Assembly (NCBI RefSeq): GCF_014306105.1
Contig: NZ_JACRVF010000001.1
Location: 124,001-188,000 of the forward strand
Direction: 5' to 3'
DNA length: 64,000 bases
Source: Pontibacter cellulosilyticus
GTDB lineage: Bacteria; Bacteroidota; Bacteroidia; Cytophagales; Hymenobacteraceae
In this document: positions 9,314 through 17,171 of the stretch, in pieces
How positions within the stretch are numbered: the stretch's first letter is position 1
Layout of the letters: each line of letters starts with the position of its first letter
Made by a program: the position numbers and the translations under genes
The notes under the pieces: generated by a model
The model's database searches: none
Seen by the model: only the letters and a program-made list of their open reading frames with translations
What the model was told of the DNA's origin: nothing

Positions 9314-9565
9314 GCAGAAAATTTTGTGCTAAAGTAAAGTTAAGCATTACCGGGGATAAATGGTAGGCTGAGGCTATATGGGGATTAGGAGTAGTTAGAA
9401 AAACCAGAAAACTAAAGCTGAATAAAGACAGCCCGCCAGAAGTTTTGGGAACAGCTGTTGCAGGAGGTGTGAGAAAGGGTTGGTACTTGATATTTTACTA
9501 AGTATGGCTGCTGCAAATTTTACTTCTGTATCCGATAAAAAAGCAAGCCAGGGCAGGTATGGCTA

Positions 9566-10117
9566 TTAACCTATCAGCTCACCTCTGCCAAACCTGAACT
9601 CATCTTCTTTCAGATAATATTCGCCGCACTTCTGAAGTATGATCAGGTTATCTACGGTTATTTCCCAGTCAAAATTATACTGGCACAAGTAAGAGAGCAG
9701 TGGGCCTAAAACCTCCGGGCTAGTATCGCCAAGGGCAAGGGTAATATGAGGCAGCCACATGTTGGTGTTATAGTATAAACCCATCTCCGTGCTCATTTCT
9801 GAAATAGCTGCGTGCAAACGCTCGTGCAAACGGTTAAGAGGCGGTGTTCTAAGAACAGGAATGTATACCACAGGCTTTTCTCCTGGAAATATTCCGAGGC
9901 CAGTCGTTCTTACTGTAAACTTTTCGGTTTCGAGGCTGGTGGTTTCAAGATATTGCTTCAGCTCTTCCATGTCTACCACCTCGGCAGTAAGCAGGGTGAG
10001 GTGCGGATAAGGGGTTAGCTTAACGCCATTCAATCCGAACCGCTTTTCCAGGTATTCTGTCAGTTCATTTACCCGTTCAGAAGTTCTACTGTCTAAAAGC
10101 GAAGCAATTGCAATCAT
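9566..10117 (-). CDS. 2H phosphoesterase (2'-5' RNA ligase-like)
   Basis: Protein of 183 residues with the two HxTx motifs that define the 2H superfamily: HLTL at 39-42 and HITL at 124-127, each preceded by Pro as usual. Members act on 2',3'-cyclic phosphates or 2'-5' linkages in RNA and nucleotides; the exact substrate cannot be read from sequence. The ATG at 10117 begins MIAIASLLDS directly at the first strand, which supports the start. It stands alone; 250 bp separate it from the M1 gene and nothing else was found there. Confidence 0.8.
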   Translation of the reverse strand: MIAIASLLDSRTSERVNELTEYLEKRFGLNGVKLTPYPHLTLLTAEVVDMEELKQYLETTSLETEKFTVRTTGLGIFPGEKPVVYIPVLRTPPLNRLHERLHAAISEMSTEMGLYYNTNMWLPHITLALGDTSPEVLGPLLSYLCQYNFDWEITVDNLIILQKCGEYYLKEDEFRFGRGELIG

Positions 10118-10332
10118 AGGGTATGGCTTTTAGTACACGTGGTTCAGTAAAAAAACGATGTACTCTTTTAAATGTTTTGAATATAGCGGCAATATAGTTT
10201 AGTAGCACTTTATTAGAAAGGCTTATACTTGTTATGAAGTATAAAGTTGTAGTACAAAGCAGAAACACCGGTTTTTAGCAGCTAGCACTTTTTCTATGCC
10301 TTTCATGTTTTTTACCTACATGCAAATTTAAG

Positions 10333-10340
10333 TACCTTTG
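10333..10340 (+). promoter_or_regulatory. -7 element TACCTTTG
   Basis: Exact TAnnTTTG match 24 bp before the ABC-F start codon. The -33 region is T-rich (10307-10312) but lacks a clear TTG. Confidence 0.5.
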
Positions 10341-10363
10341 CAACTTACATATTACCCTGTTAC

Positions 10364-12298
10364 ATGATCTCTATCAATAACCTGAACTTCCATTTTGGCA
10401 GCCGCCCTATGTACGAGGATGCCAACCTGCATATAAAACCCAAAGATAAGATAGGCCTGATCGGACTAAACGGTACAGGTAAATCTACACTGCTGCGTAT
10501 TATTGTTGGCGAGTACAGGCCTGATGGAGGAAGTATCCAAATGAGCAAGGAAACTACCATTGGCTTCCTGAACCAGGACCTGCTAAGCTACGAGACGCAC
10601 GAAAGTATACTTTCTGTGGCCATGCAGGCATTTGAAGAAGCGATGAGCCTGCAGGGGGAGATCGATAAGGTGCTGTTGGAGTTTGAAAACAACTTCCATG
10701 ATGACCTGGTAGAGAAACTGGCAAAGCTGCAGGAGCGGTTTGAGGCACTGGGCGGCTATACGATGCAAGCAGAGGCCGAGGCCATACTTGAAGGTCTGGG
10801 CTTTACGACTGAAGAACTGCAGCAGCCTTTGGCCTCTTTCTCAGGCGGCTGGCGCATGCGTGTGATGCTGGCAAAGATACTGTTACAAAAACCTTCGCTG
10901 CTGCTGCTCGATGAGCCAACCAACCACCTCGACTTACCTTCCATTAAATGGCTTGAAACCTACCTGGAGCGTTTCGAGGGAGCTGTGGTGATCGTATCGC
11001 ACGACCGTGAGTTCCTGGACAAAACCACCAACATGACCGTGGAAGTATCAGGGGCTAAGCTGAACGTATATGCTGGCAATTATAGTTTTTATGTTGAAGA
11101 GAAAGCGCTGCGAAACGAAATACAAAAGGGTGCTTACGAAAACCAGCAGGCTCACATACGCCAGACAGAACGCTTTATTGAGCGATTTAAGGCCAAAGCT
11201 ACCAAAGCAAAGCAGGCACAAAGCCGCATGAAACAGCTGGATCGGTTGGAGCGCATTGAGGATGTAGCACCTGAGGCTGCCAAGGTGAATTTCAGCTTTA
11301 AATTTAACATACAACCGGGCCGCCATATTCTGCGCCTAGAGCACATGAGTAAAGCCTACGGCGAGAAAGTTATTTTCAGGGATACAAACGTGCATGTGGA
11401 GCGCGGCGACAAGATTGCTCTGATAGGCGGCAACGGTAAAGGTAAATCCACGCTGTTACGCATAATTGCAGGCACAGAACCAATAAAAGGAAAGCGGGAG
11501 TTGGGGCATAACGTGATCATGTCGTTCTACGCACAGCATCAGCTGGAATCGCTGAACGTGGATAACGAGATTTTGCAGGAAATGCAGCAGGCCGGCTCTA
11601 AAAAAACAGAGATGGAACTACGTACCCTTTTGGGTTCTTTCTTGTTTACCGGCGATGATGTGTTTAAGAAAATCAAGGTACTTTCGGGTGGGGAGAAATC
11701 TAGGGTAGCATTGGCTAAAACGCTTATCTCGGAGGCCAATTTCCTGATGCTCGACGAGCCTACCAACCACCTGGACATGCAGTCGGTGAACATACTTATC
11801 CAAGCGCTGGAGCAGTACGAAGGTACATTCATTATTATCTCTCACGACCGTTATTTTGTGGAGAACATGGCCACCAAGATCTGGTACATAGAAGACTACC
11901 AGCTGAAGGAGTACCCAGGTACTTACCACGAGTACGAGACTTTCCAGGAGAAGCGTGAAAAGGAGGCAAAGCAACTGGCAAATGCTGCACCGCAGGTTAG
12001 TAAGCAGAGCCAGCAAAAGCAACCCCGCGAGAAAAGCGAATACAACCAGCTAAACAACCAGCTTAAGCAGGTAAACAGACAACTGAGTGAAGTAGAGAAC
12101 CAGGTACAGCAACTGGAAACCAAACTTGCCTCCCACGAAAGCGAGTTGGCTGACCCAAAAATATACGGTAATGTAGAGCTGCTACAGGAAGTAACCGCCA
12201 AGTTTGAAAAGGTAAAAGTGGAGCTGGACAAGGCACAAGAGAAATGGGAGGAGCTGATGATAGAAGTAGAGGACCTGGAGGCAAAGCTGGCAGAGTAA
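10364..12298 (+). CDS. ABC-F family ATP-binding protein (Uup/YdiF type)
   Basis: Protein of 644 residues with two soluble ATP-binding cassettes and no membrane segment, the ABC-F layout. Cassette 1 has Walker A GLNGTGKST (34-42), signature FSGGW and Walker B LLLLDEPTNHLD; cassette 2 has GGNGKGKST, LSGGEKSR and FLMLDEPTNHLD. The linker between them is basic and helical (the P-site tRNA interaction motif region, RFKAKATKAKQAQSRMKQL). A C-terminal coiled coil of about 100 residues follows a KQSQQKQPREK stretch, as in Uup. Members act on ribosomes; which step is affected is not visible here. A palindromic AAGTATACTT lies within cassette 1. Confidence 0.93.
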   Translation: MISINNLNFHFGSRPMYEDANLHIKPKDKIGLIGLNGTGKSTLLRIIVGEYRPDGGSIQMSKETTIGFLNQDLLSYETHESILSVAMQAFEEAMSLQGEIDKVLLEFENNFHDDLVEKLAKLQERFEALGGYTMQAEAEAILEGLGFTTEELQQPLASFSGGWRMRVMLAKILLQKPSLLLLDEPTNHLDLPSIKWLETYLERFEGAVVIVSHDREFLDKTTNMTVEVSGAKLNVYAGNYSFYVEEKALRNEIQKGAYENQQAHIRQTERFIERFKAKATKAKQAQSRMKQLDRLERIEDVAPEAAKVNFSFKFNIQPGRHILRLEHMSKAYGEKVIFRDTNVHVERGDKIALIGGNGKGKSTLLRIIAGTEPIKGKRELGHNVIMSFYAQHQLESLNVDNEILQEMQQAGSKKTEMELRTLLGSFLFTGDDVFKKIKVLSGGEKSRVALAKTLISEANFLMLDEPTNHLDMQSVNILIQALEQYEGTFIIISHDRYFVENMATKIWYIEDYQLKEYPGTYHEYETFQEKREKEAKQLANAAPQVSKQSQQKQPREKSEYNQLNNQLKQVNRQLSEVENQVQQLETKLASHESELADPKIYGNVELLQEVTAKFEKVKVELDKAQEKWEELMIEVEDLEAKLAE

Positions 12299-12316
12299 TC
12301 TGACCGAAGTATAATT

Positions 12317-12352
12317 AAAAGGCCCGGGTAGCAGATGCTACCCGGGCCTTTT
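12317..12352. terminator. bidirectional terminator
   Basis: 16-bp perfect stem aaaaggcccgggtagc / gctacccgggcctttt with loop agat, placed between the convergent ABC-F and DUF2490 genes. Confidence 0.85.
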
Positions 12353-12364
12353 GCTATGCAGCAG

Positions 12365-13120
12365 CTACTGCTTCTGTTCCTCCTGCTTTCTCAGATCCAA
12401 AGTATAAAAAAGCCAAAGCGTAAAGTTGTGGTTGTTCGTGTACCTGTTTGGCACAGACCCCGACTGCACAAAACGGTTCATGTAACCGGTCTGCAGCCGT
12501 AGCGGGCCTCTTTCCATCCCTGCCATCAATCCTAACCGGTTTTGATCAAAGGTGTTGTGCACAATGCGCTTTCCGAAATTCAGAAATACCTCGTTGCTAA
12601 GTATAAAGTAAGGAATGATTTCCATGGTTTTCAGAAATGACAGGTTCAGTCGCAGTGTTTCCTGTAGTCTGAGGCGGTGGTTAAATTCATACCCGGAAAG
12701 AAGCCTACCCTGTTCCACTTTTTGCTTGTAGCGCATGTCGTAACGCAGCCTGGTGGATAGGCTCAGGTTGCGGCTGACAGTATGCGGAACAAAGACCTGT
12801 AGCCATGGGCGGTGCTCGTGTCGTTTAAGCGCTTCGGAGTCTGTACCAGGTACAGTAAGCCAAGCAAAAGAGTAACCCGCCGTTGCGTTAATGTGGTGCG
12901 GGAGGTGATGCGTTAAGCCCAAACGGGCAACAGTAAATGCTCCGTTAATGTGGTGCATATCCGTGTATAACGAGAATTTATCCGAAACCCGGAAGTTAAC
13001 AAAGGCTGCTTCCCAGGCGGCATGTTCTATACTTACCTGCTTTTGTTGCGCAACTGTTTTGCCTTGGGGCAACAGGCAAAGTATTAGCCAGGCGAAGTAT
13101 GGGAGCAGCTTTGATTTCAT
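12365..13120 (-). CDS. DUF2490 domain-containing protein
   Basis: Protein of 251 residues with a signal peptide (cleavage likely after KTVAQ). The mature region has the DUF2490 features: NFRVSDKFSLYTDMHH near the start, then alternating strands with paired aromatic residues and Arg-rich turns (RPWLQVFVPH, LRYDMRYKQKVEQGRL, YEFNHRLRLQETL). DUF2490 proteins are predicted outer-membrane barrels of unknown role. It ends with a Tyr/Leu strand followed by a polar EEQKQ tail. The gene is convergent with the ABC-F gene and divergent from the GH13 gene at 13229, with about 100 bp between the latter two. Confidence 0.75.
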   Translation of the reverse strand: MKSKLLPYFAWLILCLLPQGKTVAQQKQVSIEHAAWEAAFVNFRVSDKFSLYTDMHHINGAFTVARLGLTHHLPHHINATAGYSFAWLTVPGTDSEALKRHEHRPWLQVFVPHTVSRNLSLSTRLRYDMRYKQKVEQGRLLSGYEFNHRLRLQETLRLNLSFLKTMEIIPYFILSNEVFLNFGKRIVHNTFDQNRLGLMAGMERGPLRLQTGYMNRFVQSGSVPNRYTNNHNFTLWLFYTLDLRKQEEQKQ

Positions 13121-13228
13121 TCGTTTATACTTGAGCAGCAGCAGCTTTACAATGCAGGCAGCTTATTACATTTAACCTGTTTTGGCTCGTCTGCGTTGTC
13201 ATGCTATATAGGCTAAACATTAAGCAGC

Positions 13229-14890
13229 ATGCAGAGCGATAAGGTACAGAAAGACGAAGAACTATGGTATAAAGATGCCATCTTCTATGCAATTGATGTG
13301 GAAAGTTTTCAGGACTCAGATGAGGACGGTATAGGCGATTTCCAGGGACTGATAAAGCGCATCGATTACATCAAAGACCTGGGAGTAGACTGTCTGTGGA
13401 TACTGCCCTTTTACGCTACCCCCAACCGTGACAATGGATATGATGTAAAGGATTATTACTCCATCGATCCGAGGATGGGCCGGCTAAGCGATTTTACAGA
13501 ACTTGTAAAGGTTGCCAAAGAGCATAACATCCGCATCCTCGTAGACCTGATCGTGCACCACACTTCAGATGAGCACCCTTGGTTTCAGGCTGCCACTGCC
13601 GACCCTAAATCTAAATTTTTCGAGTATTACGTGTGGCGGTCAGAGAAGCCGGAAAATGAAACAAAAGAGAACATCTTTCCCGGGCAAGAGGACAGTATCT
13701 GGTCGTATAACAAAACTGCAGGTGCCTATTACCACCACATGTTCTACAACTTTCAGCCAGACCTTAATATCGCTAACAAGCATGTGCAGGACGAAATAAA
13801 ATCCATCATAGAGTTCTGGCTTTCTTTTGGTGTGGATGGGTTTCGAGTTGATGCTGCTACGCACATACTGGAGAGTAAAGGAGTAAACGGCACACGGCTT
13901 AAAAGGCCCGTAGGTTTTCTGAAAGAGCTTAGGAAATCGGTTACGAAAAAAAGCAACGAGACAATTCTACTTGCAGAGGCAGATGTAGAGCCAGATAAGT
14001 TAGGTTTATACTTTGGAAAAGGAGAGCGGCTGAACATGCTCTTCAACTTTATACTTGATAATTATATTTTTCTTGCCCTAGCCCGCGAAGAAGCCAAGCC
14101 TATTGCAGACTGGCTGCAGAACCCTTTGCCACCAAAGAAATGCCAGTGGGCAAATTTCCTGCGTAACCTCGATGAGTTGGACTTGGAACGACTTAGCGAG
14201 GAGGAGCGGCAGGATGTGTTCAAGCGTTTTGCACCGAAAGAGGATATGCGCATCTTTAACCGAGGCATACGCAGGCGGCTGGCGCCCATGCTGGAGGGGA
14301 ATCGGCAGCACCTGGAGATGGTATACAGCTTACTTTTTGCCCTGCCAGGCTCACCAATGCTGGTGTATGGGGATGAAATAGGAATGGGCGAAGACTTAAC
14401 ACAAGAAGGTAGAGGAAGTGTGCGCCTGCCCATGCAGTGGAGTGACAAAAAGAACGGGGGGTTCTCTAAGGTGCAGCGTGATAAAGTAGTTTGGCCGCCC
14501 CTGGAAAAAGGTCCTTTCAGCTATAAAAAGATAAACGTGCAAAGCCAGCATCAGCAGCAGCACTCCTTACTGGAGTGGATGAAAAAGCTGATTCGTATCC
14601 GAAAACACTGCCGCGAGATAGGCTGGGGCAAGGCCACGTTAATCAAAACAGACAAACCTCAGATACTGGCCCACACCATGGAATGGAGAGACAGCATACT
14701 TGTGTTTGTGCACAATCTCTCGGGCAAGCCTTGCAGTTTTAAGTTAGCTATGCGCAAGCTTCATCCACGCCAGTTTATGGTCATCTTCCAGGACAGTGAT
14801 TATGAACCTACAAAAGAAGACACCACCACACTGGAACTGAACGGCTATGGATACCGATGGTTCCGAGTAAGAAGGGTAGAGGAGGTTTAG
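13229..14890 (+). CDS. trehalose synthase-like GH13 protein with altered active-site motifs
   Basis: Glycoside hydrolase family 13 protein of 553 residues. Its overall blocks follow trehalose synthase (TreS): LWYKDAIFYAIDVESFQDS, LPFYATPNRDNGYDV and NRGIRRRLAPMLEGNRQ followed by YGDEIGMGED. The catalytic residues are in place: nucleophile Asp208 in GFRVDAA, acid/base Glu250 in LLAEAD and Asp315 in RNLDELD. Two usually invariant residues differ. Region I reads DLIVHHTS, with His110 for Asn, and region IV reads RNLDEL, with Leu314 in place of the transition-state His. TreS converts maltose to trehalose; the changes may alter or reduce activity. It is convergent with an alpha-glucosidase. There is no signal peptide, so it is cytosolic. 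Confidence 0.8.
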   Translation: MQSDKVQKDEELWYKDAIFYAIDVESFQDSDEDGIGDFQGLIKRIDYIKDLGVDCLWILPFYATPNRDNGYDVKDYYSIDPRMGRLSDFTELVKVAKEHNIRILVDLIVHHTSDEHPWFQAATADPKSKFFEYYVWRSEKPENETKENIFPGQEDSIWSYNKTAGAYYHHMFYNFQPDLNIANKHVQDEIKSIIEFWLSFGVDGFRVDAATHILESKGVNGTRLKRPVGFLKELRKSVTKKSNETILLAEADVEPDKLGLYFGKGERLNMLFNFILDNYIFLALAREEAKPIADWLQNPLPPKKCQWANFLRNLDELDLERLSEEERQDVFKRFAPKEDMRIFNRGIRRRLAPMLEGNRQHLEMVYSLLFALPGSPMLVYGDEIGMGEDLTQEGRGSVRLPMQWSDKKNGGFSKVQRDKVVWPPLEKGPFSYKKINVQSQHQQQHSLLEWMKKLIRIRKHCREIGWGKATLIKTDKPQILAHTMEWRDSILVFVHNLSGKPCSFKLAMRKLHPRQFMVIFQDSDYEPTKEDTTTLELNGYGYRWFRVRRVEEV

Positions 14891-14964
14891 CCTCGTGTGC
14901 CTTTATACTATCATACCTTATAGACTGCCCGTGCAGAGCTTTATCTGACTAAGGCCATAAGCTT

Positions 14965-16566
14965 TTAATCCAGAAGTATAAGCAGGCCTTCGTCTCCGGC
15001 TAAACTAATGTTACCCTTCACTTTTTGGTTCTCACGTTCCGGATCGGTGGCAAGTACAACAGTGCCTGTGTAGCTTTCGTGCTCTGGCCTGAACACACAA
15101 GGCTTATGACCAAGGTTCAATACGATCAGGTAGCTTTGGCCATTGTTCTTCCTGATGTAAGCCAGCAAAGGAGAGCGAGCCATAACCGGTTGGTAATCGC
15201 CGATATGAAGTGCAAGCTCTTTCTGGCGTAGCTCGAGCAGGCGGCGGTAAAAAGTAAGCATAGAGTATGGATCGTCGCGCTGCACCTCCACGTTTATCCT
15301 TTTAAAGTTATCTGGTAGAGGCAGCCACGGCTCTCCATCTTCTGTAAACCCTGCATTCTTGCTGTTGTCCCATTGCATCGGGGTGCGGGCTGGGTCGCGG
15401 CTCAGGTCTTTGTCCGGCATGTTCAGGCCTTGTGGGTCCTGAATTTTATCCGGTGGAATAGGAACATCGCGCATGCCTATTTCATCGCCATAATACATGG
15501 TTGGCGTGCCCCGAAGCGTTAGTAAAAGCATGCCTGCTACCTTTGCCTGAGAAGTGCCAACACGGCTGGTGATGCGCGGTTTATCGTGGTTACCGATTAC
15601 CCAGTTGGGCCAGCCACCCTCTGGTAAGGCACCCTCATACTCATCAATATGTGATTTAAGTACAGTAGCGTTCCAATCCAGTGTGATCAGCATAAAGTTA
15701 AAAGGGAGGTGGGTGCCCTCATTGTCGGCGCCGTAGTAGGTAACCAGCCGGTGGATGGGTAGGTAAATCTCCCCGATCATTACGCGGTTATCATACTCAT
15801 CCATTACATCGCGCATCATGGCTACAATGTCGTGCACCTCTGGCTGGTCTGTAGAGAAAGCCGGCACCACCTGCTGGTACGTAGACTGGCTCTGCTTATA
15901 ATCCGGGTTTGGTGGGTTGTCGCGCAGCTTTTCGTCTTTAATCATGTGCCACATCACATCCACCCGGAAACCATCTACTCCTTTATCTAACCAGAAGCGC
16001 ATCACATCGAACATAGCTTTTTGCACTTCCGGGTTTCGCCAGTTCAGGTCAGGTTGCTCTTTCAGGAAGGCATGGTAATAATACTGCTGCGTTTTATCGT
16101 CCCATTCCCAGCCACTTCCGCCAAATACTGCCAACCAGTTATTAGGTTCGCTGCCGTCTTCTTTGGCATCGCGCCAGATGTACCAGTCGCGTTTTGGGTT
16201 ATCTCTGGATGAACGGGACTCCAGGAACCACGGGTGCTCGTTGGAAGTATGGTTAGGTACCAAGTCAAGTATAAGCTTCATGTCGCGCTGGTGCACCTCC
16301 TGTAGCAGCTGGTCAAAATCTTCCATGGTACCAAACAGGGGGTGTATACCACAGTAATCAGAGATATCATACCCAAAATCGGCCATGGGAGAAGGGTAGA
16401 TAGGAGACACCCATACAGCTGTAATTCCAAGCCATTTGAGGTAATCAAGCCTGCTGATAATTCCTTTCAGATCGCCTACGCCATCTCCGTCACTGTCCTG
16501 GAAAGAACGTGGGTATACCTGATAAACTGTACCTGATTGCCACCATAGATACTCCTGCTGCGCCAT
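14965..16566 (-). CDS. GH13 alpha-glucosidase
   Basis: Cytosolic alpha-glucosidase or oligo-1,6-glucosidase of 533 residues, the usual length for the family. All GH13 motifs are standard: region I DLVPNH (101-106), nucleophile Asp203 in GFRVDVMWHM, acid/base Glu266 in VMIGEIY and Asp328 in IGNHDKPR. The N-terminus has WWQSGTVYQVYPRSFQDS and a calcium-type loop DSDGDGVGDLKG. It releases glucose from maltose or short alpha-glucans. The ATG at 16566 starts MAQQEYLWWQ right at the first barrel strand. It is convergent with the TreS-like gene, and the pair suggests disaccharide turnover. No terminator was evident between them. Confidence 0.9.
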   Translation of the reverse strand: MAQQEYLWWQSGTVYQVYPRSFQDSDGDGVGDLKGIISRLDYLKWLGITAVWVSPIYPSPMADFGYDISDYCGIHPLFGTMEDFDQLLQEVHQRDMKLILDLVPNHTSNEHPWFLESRSSRDNPKRDWYIWRDAKEDGSEPNNWLAVFGGSGWEWDDKTQQYYYHAFLKEQPDLNWRNPEVQKAMFDVMRFWLDKGVDGFRVDVMWHMIKDEKLRDNPPNPDYKQSQSTYQQVVPAFSTDQPEVHDIVAMMRDVMDEYDNRVMIGEIYLPIHRLVTYYGADNEGTHLPFNFMLITLDWNATVLKSHIDEYEGALPEGGWPNWVIGNHDKPRITSRVGTSQAKVAGMLLLTLRGTPTMYYGDEIGMRDVPIPPDKIQDPQGLNMPDKDLSRDPARTPMQWDNSKNAGFTEDGEPWLPLPDNFKRINVEVQRDDPYSMLTFYRRLLELRQKELALHIGDYQPVMARSPLLAYIRKNNGQSYLIVLNLGHKPCVFRPEHESYTGTVVLATDPERENQKVKGNISLAGDEGLLILLD

Positions 16567-16909
16567 AGTTTTTGTGGTTTTATACTTAATTCAAATTACT
16601 GCTTTGTGTGTACGGTGCGAGGCTTTTGAGGATACGCAAGGCTGGTAATATCAACAGCTCAGCCTGTTTTAGCATTAACCTATGGCAGAGGAGGAGAAGT
16701 ATAATTGAGAAAGAATTGTTGGACGAAAATTATTTTAAATATACAGTTGTTGTTATATATCTATGTTTTAATATATTTGCAGCCTTCCATTTATACTTGT
16801 TGGTTTTACCTATGGGGGCAAGTATAGTATCTGAAACAGATTTCGCTTTTGGGCAAATGAATGGGCAGATAAGTGGTACAGTAAAAGTTAAACAACTAAC
16901 AAAAACTAT
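16567..16909. other. gene-poor stretch of 343 bp with one promoter
   Basis: It lies between the divergent alpha-glucosidase and the small lipoprotein gene. It contains the promoter at 16750-16779 and three copies of the AAGTATAA/TTATACTT octamer or near variants. A frame of 101 codons crosses it (16608-16913), but it starts upstream of that promoter and resembles no family. Confidence 0.5.
16750..16779 (+). promoter_or_regulatory. promoter of the small lipoprotein gene
   Basis: TTG at 16750-16752, 19 bp spacer, TATATTTG at 16772-16779: a full match to the Bacteroidota consensus. The lipoprotein ATG lies about 125 nt downstream of the expected start, so the transcript would have a long 5' leader. 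Confidence 0.65.
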
Positions 16910-17068
16910 ATGAAAGCAACTCTACTTAAACTTTTTGCCTTTGTAATTATACTTACAGCCACAGTATCCTGCCAAAAGACGTCTTGCCCAGCCTACAGCA
17001 AAATTGTAAGCAAGCCAATGCAGAAAACAACATTCCTGTCAGACTCAGCGCCAAAGGGAAGGTACTAA
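16910..17068 (+). CDS. small lipoprotein, 52 residues
   Basis: A 52-codon frame beginning MKATLLKLFAFVIILTATVS, followed by Cys21 in VSCQ, a good lipobox. The mature part is about 30 residues, contains a second Cys (TSCPAYSK) and ends PKGRY. It is flanked by a strong promoter and by a strong terminator, which supports a real gene despite its size. The ATG overlaps the stop of an upstream 33-codon frame (TATATGA), so translational coupling is possible. Function unknown; similar tiny lipoproteins are common in Cytophagales. An octamer copy lies in the signal-peptide codons. Confidence 0.65.
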   Translation: MKATLLKLFAFVIILTATVSCQKTSCPAYSKIVSKPMQKTTFLSDSAPKGRY

Positions 17069-17088
17069 GAAGGATTTTATACTTGTGT

Positions 17089-17134
17089 AAAAATGAAAAG
17101 CGCCTTACAGCAACGTAAGGCGCTTTTCATTTTT
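17089..17134. terminator. bidirectional terminator
   Basis: Stem of about 19 bp, aaatgaaaagcgccttac / gtaaggcgcttttcattt, with loop agcaac, between the small lipoprotein gene and the convergent ABC permease. Confidence 0.85.
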
Positions 17135-17171
17135 AGTTGTGTGTGAAACTTAAAAAGATCTCATCTAAAAC

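Noticed and set aside
16608..16913. 101-codon frame upstream of the small lipoprotein
   Set aside because: It begins before the mapped promoter, has no recognisable family or signal, and lies mostly in AT-rich non-coding sequence. Only its last 33 codons could serve as a leader peptide.
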